From Phycisphaerales bacterium (lineage in GTDB: Bacteria > Planctomycetota > Phycisphaerae > Phycisphaerales > UBA1924): DNA of 40,399 nt. This document shows, piece by piece, positions 16,701 through 24,482 of the stretch. The position numbers and the translations under genes are program-made. Below the pieces are notes generated by a model. That model had not been told where the DNA came from, ran no database searches, and worked only from the letters and a program-made list of their open reading frames with translations. The stretch covers positions 1-40,399 of the forward strand of contig JALHNK010000012.1 of the NCBI GenBank assembly GCA_022843565.1, in the 5' to 3' direction. Each line of letters starts with the position of its first letter. Positions within the stretch are counted from its first letter, which is position 1.

Positions 16701-17903
16701 GCTCTGGGCGAGAGCTTCGAGCTGGCGTTGAACGTCCGCCAAGGTTTGCCGGTCGCGTTCCAAGCCCGAGCGCGTTGCATCGCTCGCGGCCTGGCTTGAC
16801 CGTTGGCGCTGGATCGCGGATGACTCGGCGTGGCGGGCGTTCTGGCAGGCGCCCTCGGCGCGACGCAGCTCATCGGCGGCGTCGTGGCGACGCTGGTCGG
16901 CGATGTGCTTGCTGCTTTCGAGTTCGGCCAATCGCTCGCTGGCCTTGTTCCGCTGGTCGCTCAACTCGGTCAGCCGGCTGGTGAGCCCGACAAGCCGTTG
17001 GTGCAGGTCGTCAAACTGATCCAGTGCCAGCACGAGGCGTAGGGCCCGGAGCTCTTCGTCGAGTACCTTGAACAGCCGCGCACGCTGAGCCTGACCCTTC
17101 ACAACTTTCAGGCGACGATCGGTGGACTCGAGCTGCTCGCGGCAGACCACGAGGTTCGATTCGGTCCGCTCCAGCTTCCGCTCAGCCTCGATCTTGCGCT
17201 GGCGATACTTCGCGACGCCGGCCGCCTCTTCGAAGACCGTGCGCCGCTCCTGCGGCGAGGCCAGCAGCATCGCATCGACCTTGCCCTGTTCGATGATCGA
17301 GTACGCGTCTGCGCCGACGCCGGTATCAAGGAACAGCTCGCGGATGTCCTTGAGTCGGGCTTTGCGACCGTTGACGAGGTACTCACTGGCGCCGTCGCGA
17401 TAGAGCCGGCGTTCGACTTCGACCGTGTCGGTATCGATCGGCAGGGCCCGACGCCCGCGCACGTTGAAGTTCAGCACGCTGGACTCGATATCGGCCAAGT
17501 GCCCGTCGGCGATCTCCGCCGCACGTTCGACGTCCGCGGCGGATGCGGGCATTGAAACAGCTTCCGTACCTGCGATGTCTGCCAGGGCGGTGGTCTCGCT
17601 CGGGGCGAGCGCGACTTCCGCGATCGAGTCTCGCGTGATGATCGGATTGGCGAAGGTGAGCGCGACCGCCGCCATGCCCAGGGGCTTGCGCCCAGCGGAG
17701 CCGGCGAAGATGCAGTCGATCATCTCGGTGCCGCGCAGCGACTTGCTGGACCGCTCGCCAAGGACCCACTTGAGGGCGTCAACAACGTTGCTCTTGCCGC
17801 AGCCGTTGGGCCCGACGATGCACGTGATCGCGTCATCGAAGTGGAACTCGGTCTTGTCGGCGAAGCTCTTGAAGCCGGAGAGCGTGAGCTTGAGCAATCG
17901 CAT
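13740..17903 (-). CDS. smc: Chromosome segregation SMC ATPase with insertion in the ATPase head
   Basis: The condensin ATPase that loops and organises the chromosome, here 1387 residues against about 1180 for typical bacterial SMC. Domains in order: Walker [17 protein letters not shown] (31-46); an extra segment of about 65 residues (about 87-152) between VALTFAN and [16 protein letters not shown]; the Q-loop/[15 protein letters not shown] region; coiled coil; hinge (about 585-745, [13 protein letters not shown]); coiled coil; signature [10 protein letters not shown] (about 1214); Walker [18 protein letters not shown] (about 1243); D-loop; and ITHHKRTM. A tail of about 95 residues (Thr/Pro/Arg-rich) follows. 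The ATG at 17903 has AGGAGG 10 bases upstream and begins exactly at the [14 protein letters not shown] core, so the longer upstream reading is rejected. No scpA or scpB is nearby. Confidence 0.95.
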   Translation of the reverse strand: MRLLKLTLSGFKSFADKTEFHFDDAITCIVGPNGCGKSNVVDALKWVLGERSSKSLRGTEMIDCIFAGSAGRKPLGMAAVALTFANPIITRDSIAEVALAPSETTALADIAGTEAVSMPASAADVERAAEIADGHLADIESSVLNFNVRGRRALPIDTDTVEVERRLYRDGASEYLVNGRKARLKDIRELFLDTGVGADAYSIIEQGKVDAMLLASPQERRTVFEEAAGVAKYRQRKIEAERKLERTESNLVVCREQLESTDRRLKVVKGQAQRARLFKVLDEELRALRLVLALDQFDDLHQRLVGLTSRLTELSDQRNKASERLAELESSKHIADQRRHDAADELRRAEGACQNARHAESSAIQRQRSSQAASDATRSGLERDRQTLADVQRQLEALAQSEIDTRDQIAALGEQLSEAERALTQLGTERNTLNESISALRGKLTQERASAGNIDRERAGLLAAVDQDQRRAAVLSDQLGRLGSRATGNQSERARIAEQRDATTRSRDARRAAHAALEARVAELTENAGRLATDRRARANHLGELDQSFARLDSRRATLQEMVQSRAGLGQAVRRVLEMRQASEGFASVRGVLSDLIDAQAEHASIVEQALGSSLQSLVVDTLGTMPNPGDIAKLPGRVGFVTIAPLAPIDADADARIAERLSNVPNVQRVRDLARVRQIDDAQDNSQLSSLLDRLLGRTFRVRDLESAMMVAALLAADASACRFVCEDGSIIEPDGRVMAGPVDVAGESEDSSSTVAAPGVLQRRSELEALGTQLESLREAVESERAQLAGVDAEASAITEALTGARAQLVAERRALDQDESKLDQLTRETERLAREQTVLSDEIEQLTERSRALDQERAELSAKAERLQRLYIEQTSVCHEIERQMSGVQAQLDTGSERMTQAKVSAGRLAEQLSSARRERQRLEQACDEQRRRIGNLEQSVRAREGALVEHNATASEALKDQQAAQAALVVASAQEAAASELVAQLSREGAALSEQLVGAREASQHIERDWHSLEVAKREAEVKREALEDRAGEELGENIAALHAEYEAMLSDDAPDASDAETDSTEQQPRFVISRIDGQFGTKRVDELKGEIKKLGNVNLDSIEEETQLAGRNEALAAQVGDLDRAGKDLRSLIEQLNTASRERFKSTFEQVCEHFAGESGMFRRLFGGGKAEVKLMPVVRDGVETNETDWLESGIEIIAKPPGKEPRSISQLSGGEKSMTAVALLMSIFRSKPACFCVLDEVDAALDDANVDRFCKVVRQFTDLSHFIVITHHKRTMHEGDQLYGVTMQERGVSKRVAVKIDQVGPDGRIRETTDTPGERPTRSRATVSAEAGELAIGSSPTGAATQTIEQPRKAKPGALRRGLAGLLEESRDAQSPALNGE

Positions 17904-18017
17904 GGGCAGCCAACCTCCTGTCGCGCCGCGCAGAGCGCGGCCCGTCCGTGAGCCGTGAAACCGTGCGCCGCGGTCTGTCAAAGCAGCGCCATCGGCACGG
18001 GCGGCGTCGAATCAGCA

Positions 18018-18046
18018 AGTATGGGGATAGCGTGGGGAGAAATCAA
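18018..18046 (-). promoter_or_regulatory. Candidate smc promoter
   Basis: On the minus strand TTGATT (18046-18041) and CATACT (18023-18018) are 17 bases apart, each matching four of six sigma-70 consensus bases. Transcription would start near 18011, giving a leader of about 108 bases before the smc ATG at 17903. Confidence 0.45.
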
Positions 18047-18237
18047 CCTGTGGGGCTGTCGGTTGTGGGGGAAGAGCGCGTGGCACCCAAGATCTTGCGA
18101 GTGCAGTCCGACGGCGAATAGACTCCCTCAATCTTGGTGTTGAAGCGTACGACAACCAATCAAAAAACGAACACACGGGCCGAGAAGCGGACGCTCCGGC
18201 CCGGAACATCCAGAACTGCACGCACAGGCGGCTCAAA

Positions 18238-18266
18238 TTGTGGCGTTTGCGAATTCTTGGTGTATC
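18238..18266 (+). promoter_or_regulatory. Candidate promoter for the PEP-CTERM-like gene
   Basis: TTGTGG (18238-18243) and TGTATC (18261-18266) are 17 bases apart. TATCGT at 18263-18268 is an alternative -10 box. The leader would be about 60 bases and ends in a strong purine-rich ribosome binding site, AGGAGAGAGAGA, just before the ATG at 18335. Confidence 0.35.
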
Positions 18267-18334
18267 GTCGATTGGTGTCCTGCTGCCCGTGCCGGTGTGC
18301 ATAGGGCAGGACAGATTTTTTTAGGAGAGAGAGA

Positions 18335-18868
18335 ATGAAGAAGTTTGCTATTGCTGCTGTTGCGCTTGCCACCCTCGCGGGTACGGCCAACGCCGACTTT
18401 GTCACCGTTGACCTCACCGGCTGGCAGAGCGACGGCGGATACTTGGCCGCCGGAAACACGTCCGCCACGATCACCATCCCGGCCGGCTCGCAGATCACCG
18501 CCATCAGCTACGAGGACCTCGAGTTCACCACGCAGAACGGCAGCTGGCTGCGCGAGTTCATCATCTCCGTGAACGACGGAACCGCTGGCGACTTCTGGGA
18601 CTTTGCTTTGTCGAATGTGGGGGCGCCCGGCACCTTCGGCCCGGCAAGCGGCGCAGCGGCCGTCGCCGGCCCGCTCACTGCGGGTGGCCCGTTCACCACG
18701 ACGACTGACCTCTTCGTCACGGTGTATGAGACTTTCAATGACGATGGCATCGACGCGGTCGTTGCTTCCGGCGTCCTGACCATCACGTACACCGCCATCC
18801 CCACCCCCGGCGCGATGGCGCTCCTGGGCCTCGGTGGTCTGGCCGCGGCGCGTCGTCGTCGCTCGTGA
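18335..18868 (+). CDS. Secreted PEP-CTERM-like (PTPG-type) protein
   Basis: A 177-residue exported protein. A signal peptide of about 20 residues (MKKFAIAAVALATLAGTANA) leads into a Thr/Gly-rich beta-sheet domain (residues 21-150) with no recognised family. The C-terminus is a sorting signal: PTPGAMALLGLGGLAAARRRRS, made of a PTPG motif, a hydrophobic stretch and an Arg cluster. This is the planctomycete version of PEP-CTERM, which is processed by an exosortase-like membrane enzyme. No exosortase gene is in the window. The gene has its own strong Shine-Dalgarno, a candidate promoter, and a perfect terminator 41 bases after its stop codon. It is therefore a monocistronic unit and possibly highly expressed. 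Its role, surface or extracellular-matrix, is inferred only from the tail. Confidence 0.85.
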   Translation: MKKFAIAAVALATLAGTANADFVTVDLTGWQSDGGYLAAGNTSATITIPAGSQITAISYEDLEFTTQNGSWLREFIISVNDGTAGDFWDFALSNVGAPGTFGPASGAAAVAGPLTAGGPFTTTTDLFVTVYETFNDDGIDAVVASGVLTITYTAIPTPGAMALLGLGGLAAARRRRS

Positions 18869-18909
18869 TTGTGAAGCCGATTTGATCGGCATGATTTCAA
18901 ACTCAAGAA

Positions 18910-18938
18910 GGCCGCGGGCGAATGCTCGCGGCCTTTTT
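18910..18938 (+). terminator. Intrinsic terminator after the PEP-CTERM-like gene
   Basis: GGCCGCGGGC (18910-18919) pairs with GCTCGCGGCC (18924-18933) over ten positions (one G-U) around a GAAT loop, directly followed by TTTTT. This is a textbook Rho-independent terminator, and the clearest one in the window. Confidence 0.9.
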
Positions 18939-18985
18939 CGTGCGCGGATGACTATGCCTCGGCAGAAACTCCGGTGCGCGCCCGC

Positions 18986-19735
18986 TCATTCCGGCGGTGG
19001 CGATGGCGATGCCACGACGATCGGGCGGCCGGCTTCAGCAAGTCGCTCGCCTCGAACGCACTGCATCACAACCTCCGCGATCGCGTCCGGCGGGAGCGTC
19101 TGGCTCGTTGGCAGCGCGTCGCTGGAGACGATCGCGCGGAGCATCGGCGTCTCGACCGCGCCCGGACAGATCGCGTAGCACCGCACGCCGTGCGGGCTGC
19201 CCTCGCGATCGGCCACGAGCGTCAGGAGGTTGAGCGCCGCCTTGCTCGCGGCGTATGCAAAGAAGCCATCGAACGGGTCGATCGACGCGAGGCTCGAGAT
19301 GTTGACCACGACGGCCCGCCCCTGACGTGTCATGATCGGCCACGCAAAGTGCAGCAGATTTGCGGGTGCCTCCGTGTTGAGCGCCAGCACGCTTCGCGTG
19401 AGATCGGGTGTGGACTCGCCGACCGAGCGGACTGGCGCAACTCCCGCAGAGTTGACCAGCACATCGACGCGGCCGAGTTCCGCGATCACGCGATCGATCA
19501 GCCGGCGCGCCGCGATCGGGTCCGCCACGTCGCACGGGTGGACCACATGTCCGCCGCCCGGGAGCGTCGCGAGCACTGCGTCGAGCGATTCGCGCCGGCG
19601 CGACACGAGCACGACACGATGGCCCGCCTCGGCAAGCCGGACGGCGCACGCACGCCCGATACCGGACGACGCGCCGGTGACGATCGCCACCGGCCGAGAG
19701 CCTGGGGAGGTCGATGAATGGGGTTGGGTGCTCAC
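18986..19735 (-). CDS. SDR family NAD(P)-dependent oxidoreductase
   Basis: A classical short-chain dehydrogenase/reductase of 249 residues. Cofactor-binding TGASSGIG lies at 20-27. SRRR after the second strand suggests NADPH preference. CDVAD (68-72), NSAG (95-98), the catalytic serine S148 (NISSLAS) and the YAASK active site (Y161, K165) follow, with a PGAVETPM loop after them. The substrate is not identifiable. The gene begins with a GTG at 19735 with no Shine-Dalgarno. A GATAAT lies only 5 bases upstream, so the transcript could be leaderless. It lies alone on the minus strand between plus-strand genes, 166 bases from the divergent solute-binding-protein gene. Confidence 0.9.
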   Translation of the reverse strand: MSTQPHSSTSPGSRPVAIVTGASSGIGRACAVRLAEAGHRVVLVSRRRESLDAVLATLPGGGHVVHPCDVADPIAARRLIDRVIAELGRVDVLVNSAGVAPVRSVGESTPDLTRSVLALNTEAPANLLHFAWPIMTRQGRAVVVNISSLASIDPFDGFFAYAASKAALNLLTLVADREGSPHGVRCYAICPGAVETPMLRAIVSSDALPTSQTLPPDAIAEVVMQCVRGERLAEAGRPIVVASPSPPPE

Positions 19736-19740
19736 GCGTG

Positions 19741-19746
19741 ATTATC
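19741..19746 (-). promoter_or_regulatory. -10-like hexamer abutting the SDR start codon
   Basis: GATAAT on the minus strand (19746-19741) matches five of six -10 consensus bases and ends five bases before the GTG. No clear -35 is visible at the proper spacing. Transcription would begin at or next to the start codon. Confidence 0.3.
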
Positions 19747-19889
19747 CGCTGTTCGCGGCCTCGGCGGAGCGGCGCCCGGATTCACTTCTGAGCGTCACTG
19801 GCGACCAATCGCGACGGGCGGGACGCGGGGCAGAGTTCGCGAGGCTCGGCGGTGCGAAGGGCTGTTCGCGTCGGAAGTGCCATGTGCGT

Positions 19890-19895
19890 TACACT
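19890..19895 (+). promoter_or_regulatory. -10-like hexamer abutting the solute-binding-protein start
   Basis: TACACT (19890-19895) matches four of six -10 consensus bases. Seven bases downstream is the A of the ATG at 19902, which has no Shine-Dalgarno. No good -35 is visible, so the prediction is weak. Confidence 0.3.
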
Positions 19896-19901
19896 TCCTG
19901 C

Positions 19902-21962
19902 ATGAAGGGCCCGCAGATTCTCATCCTTGTGCTGTTTGCCGTGATCCTCGGGGTGCCGTTTTTCGCACATCGCGCGAGCAATCGCAACGCGGCGGCGGCT
20001 GACGAATCGTCGGCGCCCGGAGCCAAGCAGGAACGCGGCCGGCTGATCGTCGTCACGCCGCACATCGAGCAGATCCGCGTCGAGTTTGCCAAGGCGTTTG
20101 ATCGCTGGCACCAGCGAACCCACGGCCAAGGCGTCGAGATCGACTACCGCACGCCCGGCGGCACCACCGAGATTCTCAAACTGCTAGAAGCGACGTATGG
20201 GTCGGCGATGCAGCGGCGGATCGCCGACGCTCGCGGCAGCAACCCGGCGATGCTCGTGGATCCGACGTTTTCGATGGATCAGATGAAGCCGGGCGAGGCG
20301 GACTTTGACATCATGTTCGGCGGCGGCACGTTCGATCACGATCGCTTGCGCAGCCGCGGGGCGACGGTGAGTGCGTTGATCGGTGCTGCTGGCGCGCGCA
20401 GCCTGCCCAGCGAAACGACGAGTCGGAAGGTCTCGCTCGCGAAGCCTCGCGACGCGATCAACGCCACAACGATCGACCAGCTCACGACCATCGAGACGAA
20501 GGCGACGATCGAGGGCGCGGCGCTCACTCTTCGCGTGCCGACGAGCGCGATCGTCGGCGGGGCCAAGTCGCTCTTGCCGCTGGCGGAGGGAAAGGCCACG
20601 GTCGATGTTGAGCTTGACCTTGCCAGATGCGAGCGGGTCTTCAACGTGCGCATCAGCACACCGCCGGACCCGGTGTTTACCGACGCGGAGATGGCGGCGA
20701 TCTTTGGCGAGAACAAGATCGGCGTCGGCCAGCTCTATCAGGACGATCGGGCCAAGGGCGGGCCGAAGGACCAGCAGCACTGGGTGGGCGCTGCGCTCTC
20801 GGGCTTCGGCATCGTCTTCAATCGCCCGCTGCACAAGCAGATGGGGCTGAGCGAGCCGACGAGCTGGAACGATCTGCGACGCCCGGAGTACGCCGGCTTG
20901 CTCGCGATGGCCGACCCGCGGCTCAGCGGCAGCGTCGCGACGCTCTACGACTCGATCTTGAACGCGCAGGGGTTTGATGAGGGCTTCAGGACGTTGCGAG
21001 ACGCATCGGCCAACGCACGGAGCTTCGCCGCGGCGAGTACGCAGCCGCCGATGGATGTGAGCCAGGGCGATGGCCTCGCGGGCGTGGCGATCGATTTCTA
21101 CGGGCGATTCCAAGCCCAGGCGGTGCTCGCGCCGGGTGAGACGAGTGAGACAGGGCGGCTTGGCTACATCGATCCGCCAGGCGCGGTCTACGTCGATGCC
21201 GATCCGGTCTCGATCCTTCGCGGCGGGCCGAACCCGACGCTCGCGCGGCGCTTCGTCGAGTTCTGCATGACCGAAGAGGCCCAGGCTTTGTGGCAGTTCC
21301 CGGCTCACAACGCAAGCTCAAAGGCCCCGCCCGCCGCGGGCCCGCCGGTGCCGGTGATCGCGGGCGATCCGGCTGGTCGCAAGCTCGGGCCGGAGCAGTT
21401 CGTCCTGCGGCGGATGCCGATCCGGCGGAGTGTTTACCGCCCGGAGCTTTTCGCGCATTTCACCGACAAGACCAACCTCTTTGAGATCGCCTCGACCGTG
21501 CCCACCAAGGGCTGGCGCGACGGCATGATCACGATGATGGGGTGCTTCGGGATCGACTCGGCTGCGCAGATCCAGGAGGCGTGGCGGGCGCTACGGAGCG
21601 CGCGGGCCGACGCGTCCTTCCCCAAAGACGTGCTGGCGAAGATGGAGCTTGCGTTCTATGCACTCCCGCCGCACGAGATGGCCGATGGCTCGATGCTCGA
21701 GTTCAACGAGAAGAACTACGGGGCGATCTCGCGAGATATCGGGCGATGGAGGGATCCGATCCGCGGGCCGGCCGCAAGAGTGAAGTACACGAAGTTCTTT
21801 CGGACGAAGTACGCCGAGGTGGTGTCACTCTTCCGTGAGGCTTCGCGAGGCCGGGGCGTGAGCATGAACGAGCAGGATCGAGACGACGCGACCGGACAGT
21901 TGCGAGTCCAGCACGATTCCGCGGCCCTGGCGACGACGGTGACGACGACTTCAGCGAGGTGA
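19902..21962 (+). CDS. Oversized extracellular solute-binding protein (Fe3+/polyamine ABC type)
   Basis: A 686-residue protein with one N-terminal hydrophobic segment (ILILVLFAVILGVPFFA), a signal peptide or membrane anchor. The start of the binding fold is RLIVVTPHIEQIRVEFAKAF. The second half has VGAALSGFGIVFNRPL, PTSWNDLRRPEYAGLLAMADPR, LAGVAIDFYGRFQAQ and LARRFVEFCMTEEAQALW, all characteristic of family 1 iron(III)-type periplasmic binding proteins. These are normally about 340 residues. Here about 130 residues are inserted between the two lobes (roughly 140-275), and the C-terminus is extended by about 200 residues. No permease or ATPase gene is adjacent. The next gene begins at its stop codon. 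The ligand is unknown. The long reading that begins upstream at 19332 overlaps the SDR gene and is rejected in favour of the ATG at 19902. Confidence 0.82.
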   Translation: MKGPQILILVLFAVILGVPFFAHRASNRNAAAADESSAPGAKQERGRLIVVTPHIEQIRVEFAKAFDRWHQRTHGQGVEIDYRTPGGTTEILKLLEATYGSAMQRRIADARGSNPAMLVDPTFSMDQMKPGEADFDIMFGGGTFDHDRLRSRGATVSALIGAAGARSLPSETTSRKVSLAKPRDAINATTIDQLTTIETKATIEGAALTLRVPTSAIVGGAKSLLPLAEGKATVDVELDLARCERVFNVRISTPPDPVFTDAEMAAIFGENKIGVGQLYQDDRAKGGPKDQQHWVGAALSGFGIVFNRPLHKQMGLSEPTSWNDLRRPEYAGLLAMADPRLSGSVATLYDSILNAQGFDEGFRTLRDASANARSFAAASTQPPMDVSQGDGLAGVAIDFYGRFQAQAVLAPGETSETGRLGYIDPPGAVYVDADPVSILRGGPNPTLARRFVEFCMTEEAQALWQFPAHNASSKAPPAAGPPVPVIAGDPAGRKLGPEQFVLRRMPIRRSVYRPELFAHFTDKTNLFEIASTVPTKGWRDGMITMMGCFGIDSAAQIQEAWRALRSARADASFPKDVLAKMELAFYALPPHEMADGSMLEFNEKNYGAISRDIGRWRDPIRGPAARVKYTKFFRTKYAEVVSLFREASRGRGVSMNEQDRDDATGQLRVQHDSAALATTVTTTSAR

Positions 21963-21967
21963 CTGCC

Positions 21968-22738
21968 ATGCGACGCTACCAGGTGCAATGTGTGGATCGC
22001 GCGACCGGCGCCGAGACGCCCGTACTCGTCGATGCGACAAGCGAAGACGCCGCGCGCGGCTGGGCGATCGACGAGGGACATCTTGTCGGACGCGTGCTTG
22101 ACACAGGCCCGGCGAACGTCGCGTACTCGAACTCCCCGCCAACACGCACGCCTGCCCCGTCGAGCGATGCCGACGAGCAACGGCGGCAGGAGATGATCGA
22201 GGCGGCGCGACAGTGGCAACAGCAGCGGGCGTCCACCGGCACAAGCGTGTCGAGCTTCGGCGCGGGTGTTGGCGGAAGTGGGGGGGGTGGCAGCGGCGGT
22301 GAACTCGCGGAGATCAGCCGCGCGCTCAAGGCGATCGCTGAGTCGCGGCTGGTCGCCAAGCCGCGCCGGACGTTGCTGGTGTGCGTGGTCGGCGGGCTCT
22401 TCATCGGCAGCACGATCACGACGGTGCTCACGACGATGGTTCAGCTCGCGATGACCGGCTCTGCCTTGAATCGCACGATCGCCACGGTCGCGGCGCCGGC
22501 GTCCACGCCTTCGACGCCCGGCACCGGTACGCCGCAAACCGGCACGAACATCGACCCGCAGATGCTCGCGATGGTCCAGCAGATGATGGCTCAACAGAAC
22601 GCCGGCGGTGCCGGCCCGCTGCCCGGCACGCCGGGCACCGGCGTCTCGCCGGCGCAGTTGAAATCGATCACCGACCAACTCGATGCGATCAAGAAGCTCT
22701 ACGAGGACACCGCGAACAACCCGATGGGGGACAAGTGA
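21968..22738 (+). CDS. Single-span membrane protein of unknown function
   Basis: A 256-residue protein. Residues 1-40 form a small domain (RYQVQCVDRATGAETPVLVDA) of the kind found at the N-terminus of planctomycete proteins that pair a short interaction domain with a membrane segment. A Gln-rich and Gly-rich linker (GAGVGGSGGGGSGG) comes next. One membrane helix (LLVCVVGGLFIGSTITTVLTT) lies at about 138-158, then a Thr/Pro/Gly and Met/Gln-rich tail with a final short helix (LKSITDQLDAIKKLYED). The ATG at 21968 has GAGGTGA 5 bases upstream, overlapping the previous stop. A GTG at 21959 overlapping the TGA is also possible. In either case translation is coupled to the solute-binding protein, suggesting the two act together. 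Confidence 0.75.
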   Translation: MRRYQVQCVDRATGAETPVLVDATSEDAARGWAIDEGHLVGRVLDTGPANVAYSNSPPTRTPAPSSDADEQRRQEMIEAARQWQQQRASTGTSVSSFGAGVGGSGGGGSGGELAEISRALKAIAESRLVAKPRRTLLVCVVGGLFIGSTITTVLTTMVQLAMTGSALNRTIATVAAPASTPSTPGTGTPQTGTNIDPQMLAMVQQMMAQQNAGGAGPLPGTPGTGVSPAQLKSITDQLDAIKKLYEDTANNPMGDK

Positions 22739-22885
22739 CTTTCGGATATCGCGCCGTAAGGGGTCGTCGTCCGGCGTCAGTCGGTGCTCGCCCACGGTGT
22801 GCGGGGCAGTCGCCCGCACAGCATCTGCGGCGCCGATCCGAGGTTCGCTGAAGTCGAGATTCAGCTTCCGTGCGGCGTCGCTACC

Positions 22886-22891
22886 TACGAT
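22886..22891 (+). promoter_or_regulatory. -10-like hexamer close to the hflX start
   Basis: TACGAT (22886-22891) matches four of six -10 consensus bases and ends nine bases before the hflX ATG. The ATG has no Shine-Dalgarno. A very short or absent leader would follow. Weak evidence. Confidence 0.25.
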
Positions 22892-22900
22892 CCCGCACGA

Positions 22901-24313
22901 ATGCCGATCTCCAATGAACGTACATCAATCAAGGTCCAGGCGGAGCGAGCGGTGTTGGCCGCGGTGCGACTGCCGGATTCGAGTTACGATCCGCGCGACC
23001 CGCTGGGCGAGTTGGCGGCGCTCGCCGAGCAGGCGGGGGCGGTCATCGTCGGAACGATGGAGCAGCGGATGGAGCGCCCGGTGGCCGGGACGTACATGGG
23101 TACGGGCAAGGTCCGCGAGCTGAAGGAACTCTGCGACAAGCTCGAAGCGACGCTGGTGATTTTCGATCACGACCTGTCGCCCCGACAGCTCTCGAATATT
23201 GAGGAGATCGTCGGGCGCAAGATCGTCGATCGATCGGAGCTGATTCTGGACATCTTTGCGAGCCGCGCGACGACGACGGAGGCGAAGCTGCAGGTCGAGC
23301 TTGCGCAGCTTGAGTACACGTACCCGCGTTTGCGTGCGATGTGGGACCATCTTGAGCGCATCGTCGGTTCCGGCGGCATGACGGGCATCGGCACGCGAGG
23401 GCCGGGCGAGCAGCAGCTTGAAATCGACCGGCGACTGGCCCAGAAGAAGCGGCTGAACCTGCGGCGCAGGCTCGACGAGATCGAGGGCCGCAAGCGCCGG
23501 AGTGTCGCGCAGCGGAATGTCGATCACTTCACCGTTGGCATTGTCGGTTACACCAATGCGGGCAAGAGCACGCTGTTCAACGCGCTGACCGCCGGTGGCG
23601 CGTACGCCGACGACCGCTTGTTCGCCACACTCGTGACGCGAACACGTGAGTGGGATGTCGGCGGCGGATCGCAGGTGATGCTCTCGGACACCGTCGGATT
23701 TGTGCGCGAGTTGCCGCACAACCTGGTCGCGAGCTTCCGCGCGACGCTCGAAGAGGCGACGCACGCGCACCTGCTGCTGATCGTCCTGGACGTCAGCGAT
23801 CCGTCGGCCCAGATGCAGTTCGAGACGGTCAACGCAACGCTGGACGAGCTCTTCGGCGGCATCGAGGAACGCGAGGAGCGCGAGGCGGCCAAATCGGGTG
23901 AGACGCATCCGGTTCGCTGGCAACAGCCTCGCCGGTTGCTGCTGCTGAACAAGGTTGACAAGCTGCCGGACAACTCGGTGCTGTTGCAGTGGCAGAGCAA
24001 GAACCCCGACGCGATCGCGATCGTGGCGAAAGACGAGCGCGACGCGGGCCTCGCGCAGCTCCGCGAGCTGGTCAAGGACGCGGCCCTCGGTGGCGAGCGA
24101 GAGGTTGATCTGGTGATCGATCTGAAGGACTCTCGCACCGTGGACACCGTGGAGAAGCGGGCCAAGGTGATCAGCCGCGGGTACGAGGGCGGCTCGGTGC
24201 GGCTGCGCGTGAAGATCGGCCAGCGGACGCTGGATCAACTGCGGTCACTCGGGGCGCGGATGCAGATCGTCGGCGCGCAGGGGCCGACGCGGGCGGCGTG
24301 GAAGAAGGTCTAG
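22901..24313 (+). CDS. hflX: GTPase HflX
   Basis: A ribosome-associated GTPase that splits stalled or heat-damaged 70S ribosomes. The 470-residue protein has the HflX N-terminal domain (AGTYMGTGKVRELK; FDHDLSPRQLSNIEEI; DRSELILDIFASRATTTEAKLQVELAQL), the glycine-rich linker GGMTGIGTRGPGEQQLEIDRR, and a coiled helix. The G domain follows with G1 GYTNAGKSTLFN, G2 RLFATL, G3 DTVGFVRELPH and G4 NKVDK. A C-terminal domain of about 80 residues ends in RAAWKKV. The ATG at 22901 matches the family N-terminus. An upstream start at 22784 adds 39 residues unlike the family. It forms a single-gene unit with gaps of about 160-170 bases on each side. Confidence 0.93.
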   Translation: MPISNERTSIKVQAERAVLAAVRLPDSSYDPRDPLGELAALAEQAGAVIVGTMEQRMERPVAGTYMGTGKVRELKELCDKLEATLVIFDHDLSPRQLSNIEEIVGRKIVDRSELILDIFASRATTTEAKLQVELAQLEYTYPRLRAMWDHLERIVGSGGMTGIGTRGPGEQQLEIDRRLAQKKRLNLRRRLDEIEGRKRRSVAQRNVDHFTVGIVGYTNAGKSTLFNALTAGGAYADDRLFATLVTRTREWDVGGGSQVMLSDTVGFVRELPHNLVASFRATLEEATHAHLLLIVLDVSDPSAQMQFETVNATLDELFGGIEEREEREAAKSGETHPVRWQQPRRLLLLNKVDKLPDNSVLLQWQSKNPDAIAIVAKDERDAGLAQLRELVKDAALGGEREVDLVIDLKDSRTVDTVEKRAKVISRGYEGGSVRLRVKIGQRTLDQLRSLGARMQIVGAQGPTRAAWKKV

Positions 24314-24482
24314 GACGGGGTGCGAGGGAGCGTGAAGTCTGGATCGCGCGTTGGAATTGGCCGTCGGCCACGTGCGCGTCGAGCCGCTGCCCGGGTGTTC
24401 CCTGGGCATTCGAGGGCTTCTGGGCGTGATCGTGGAGCGATGGCGTCGCCGGGACCGATACACTGTCGGCTCGTGGGTTCCA

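Larger units (their letters stand above)
17904..18334. other. Divergent intergenic region between smc and the PEP-CTERM-like gene
   Basis: No gene is supported in these 431 bases. The region holds candidate promoters for both flanking genes, listed separately. An inverted repeat, CACCCAAGAT (18084-18093) against ATCTTGGTGT (18131-18140), can form a stem with a one-base bulge around a 37-base loop. An A-rich stretch, CAATCAAAAAACGAAC, lies at 18156-18171. Confidence 0.5.
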
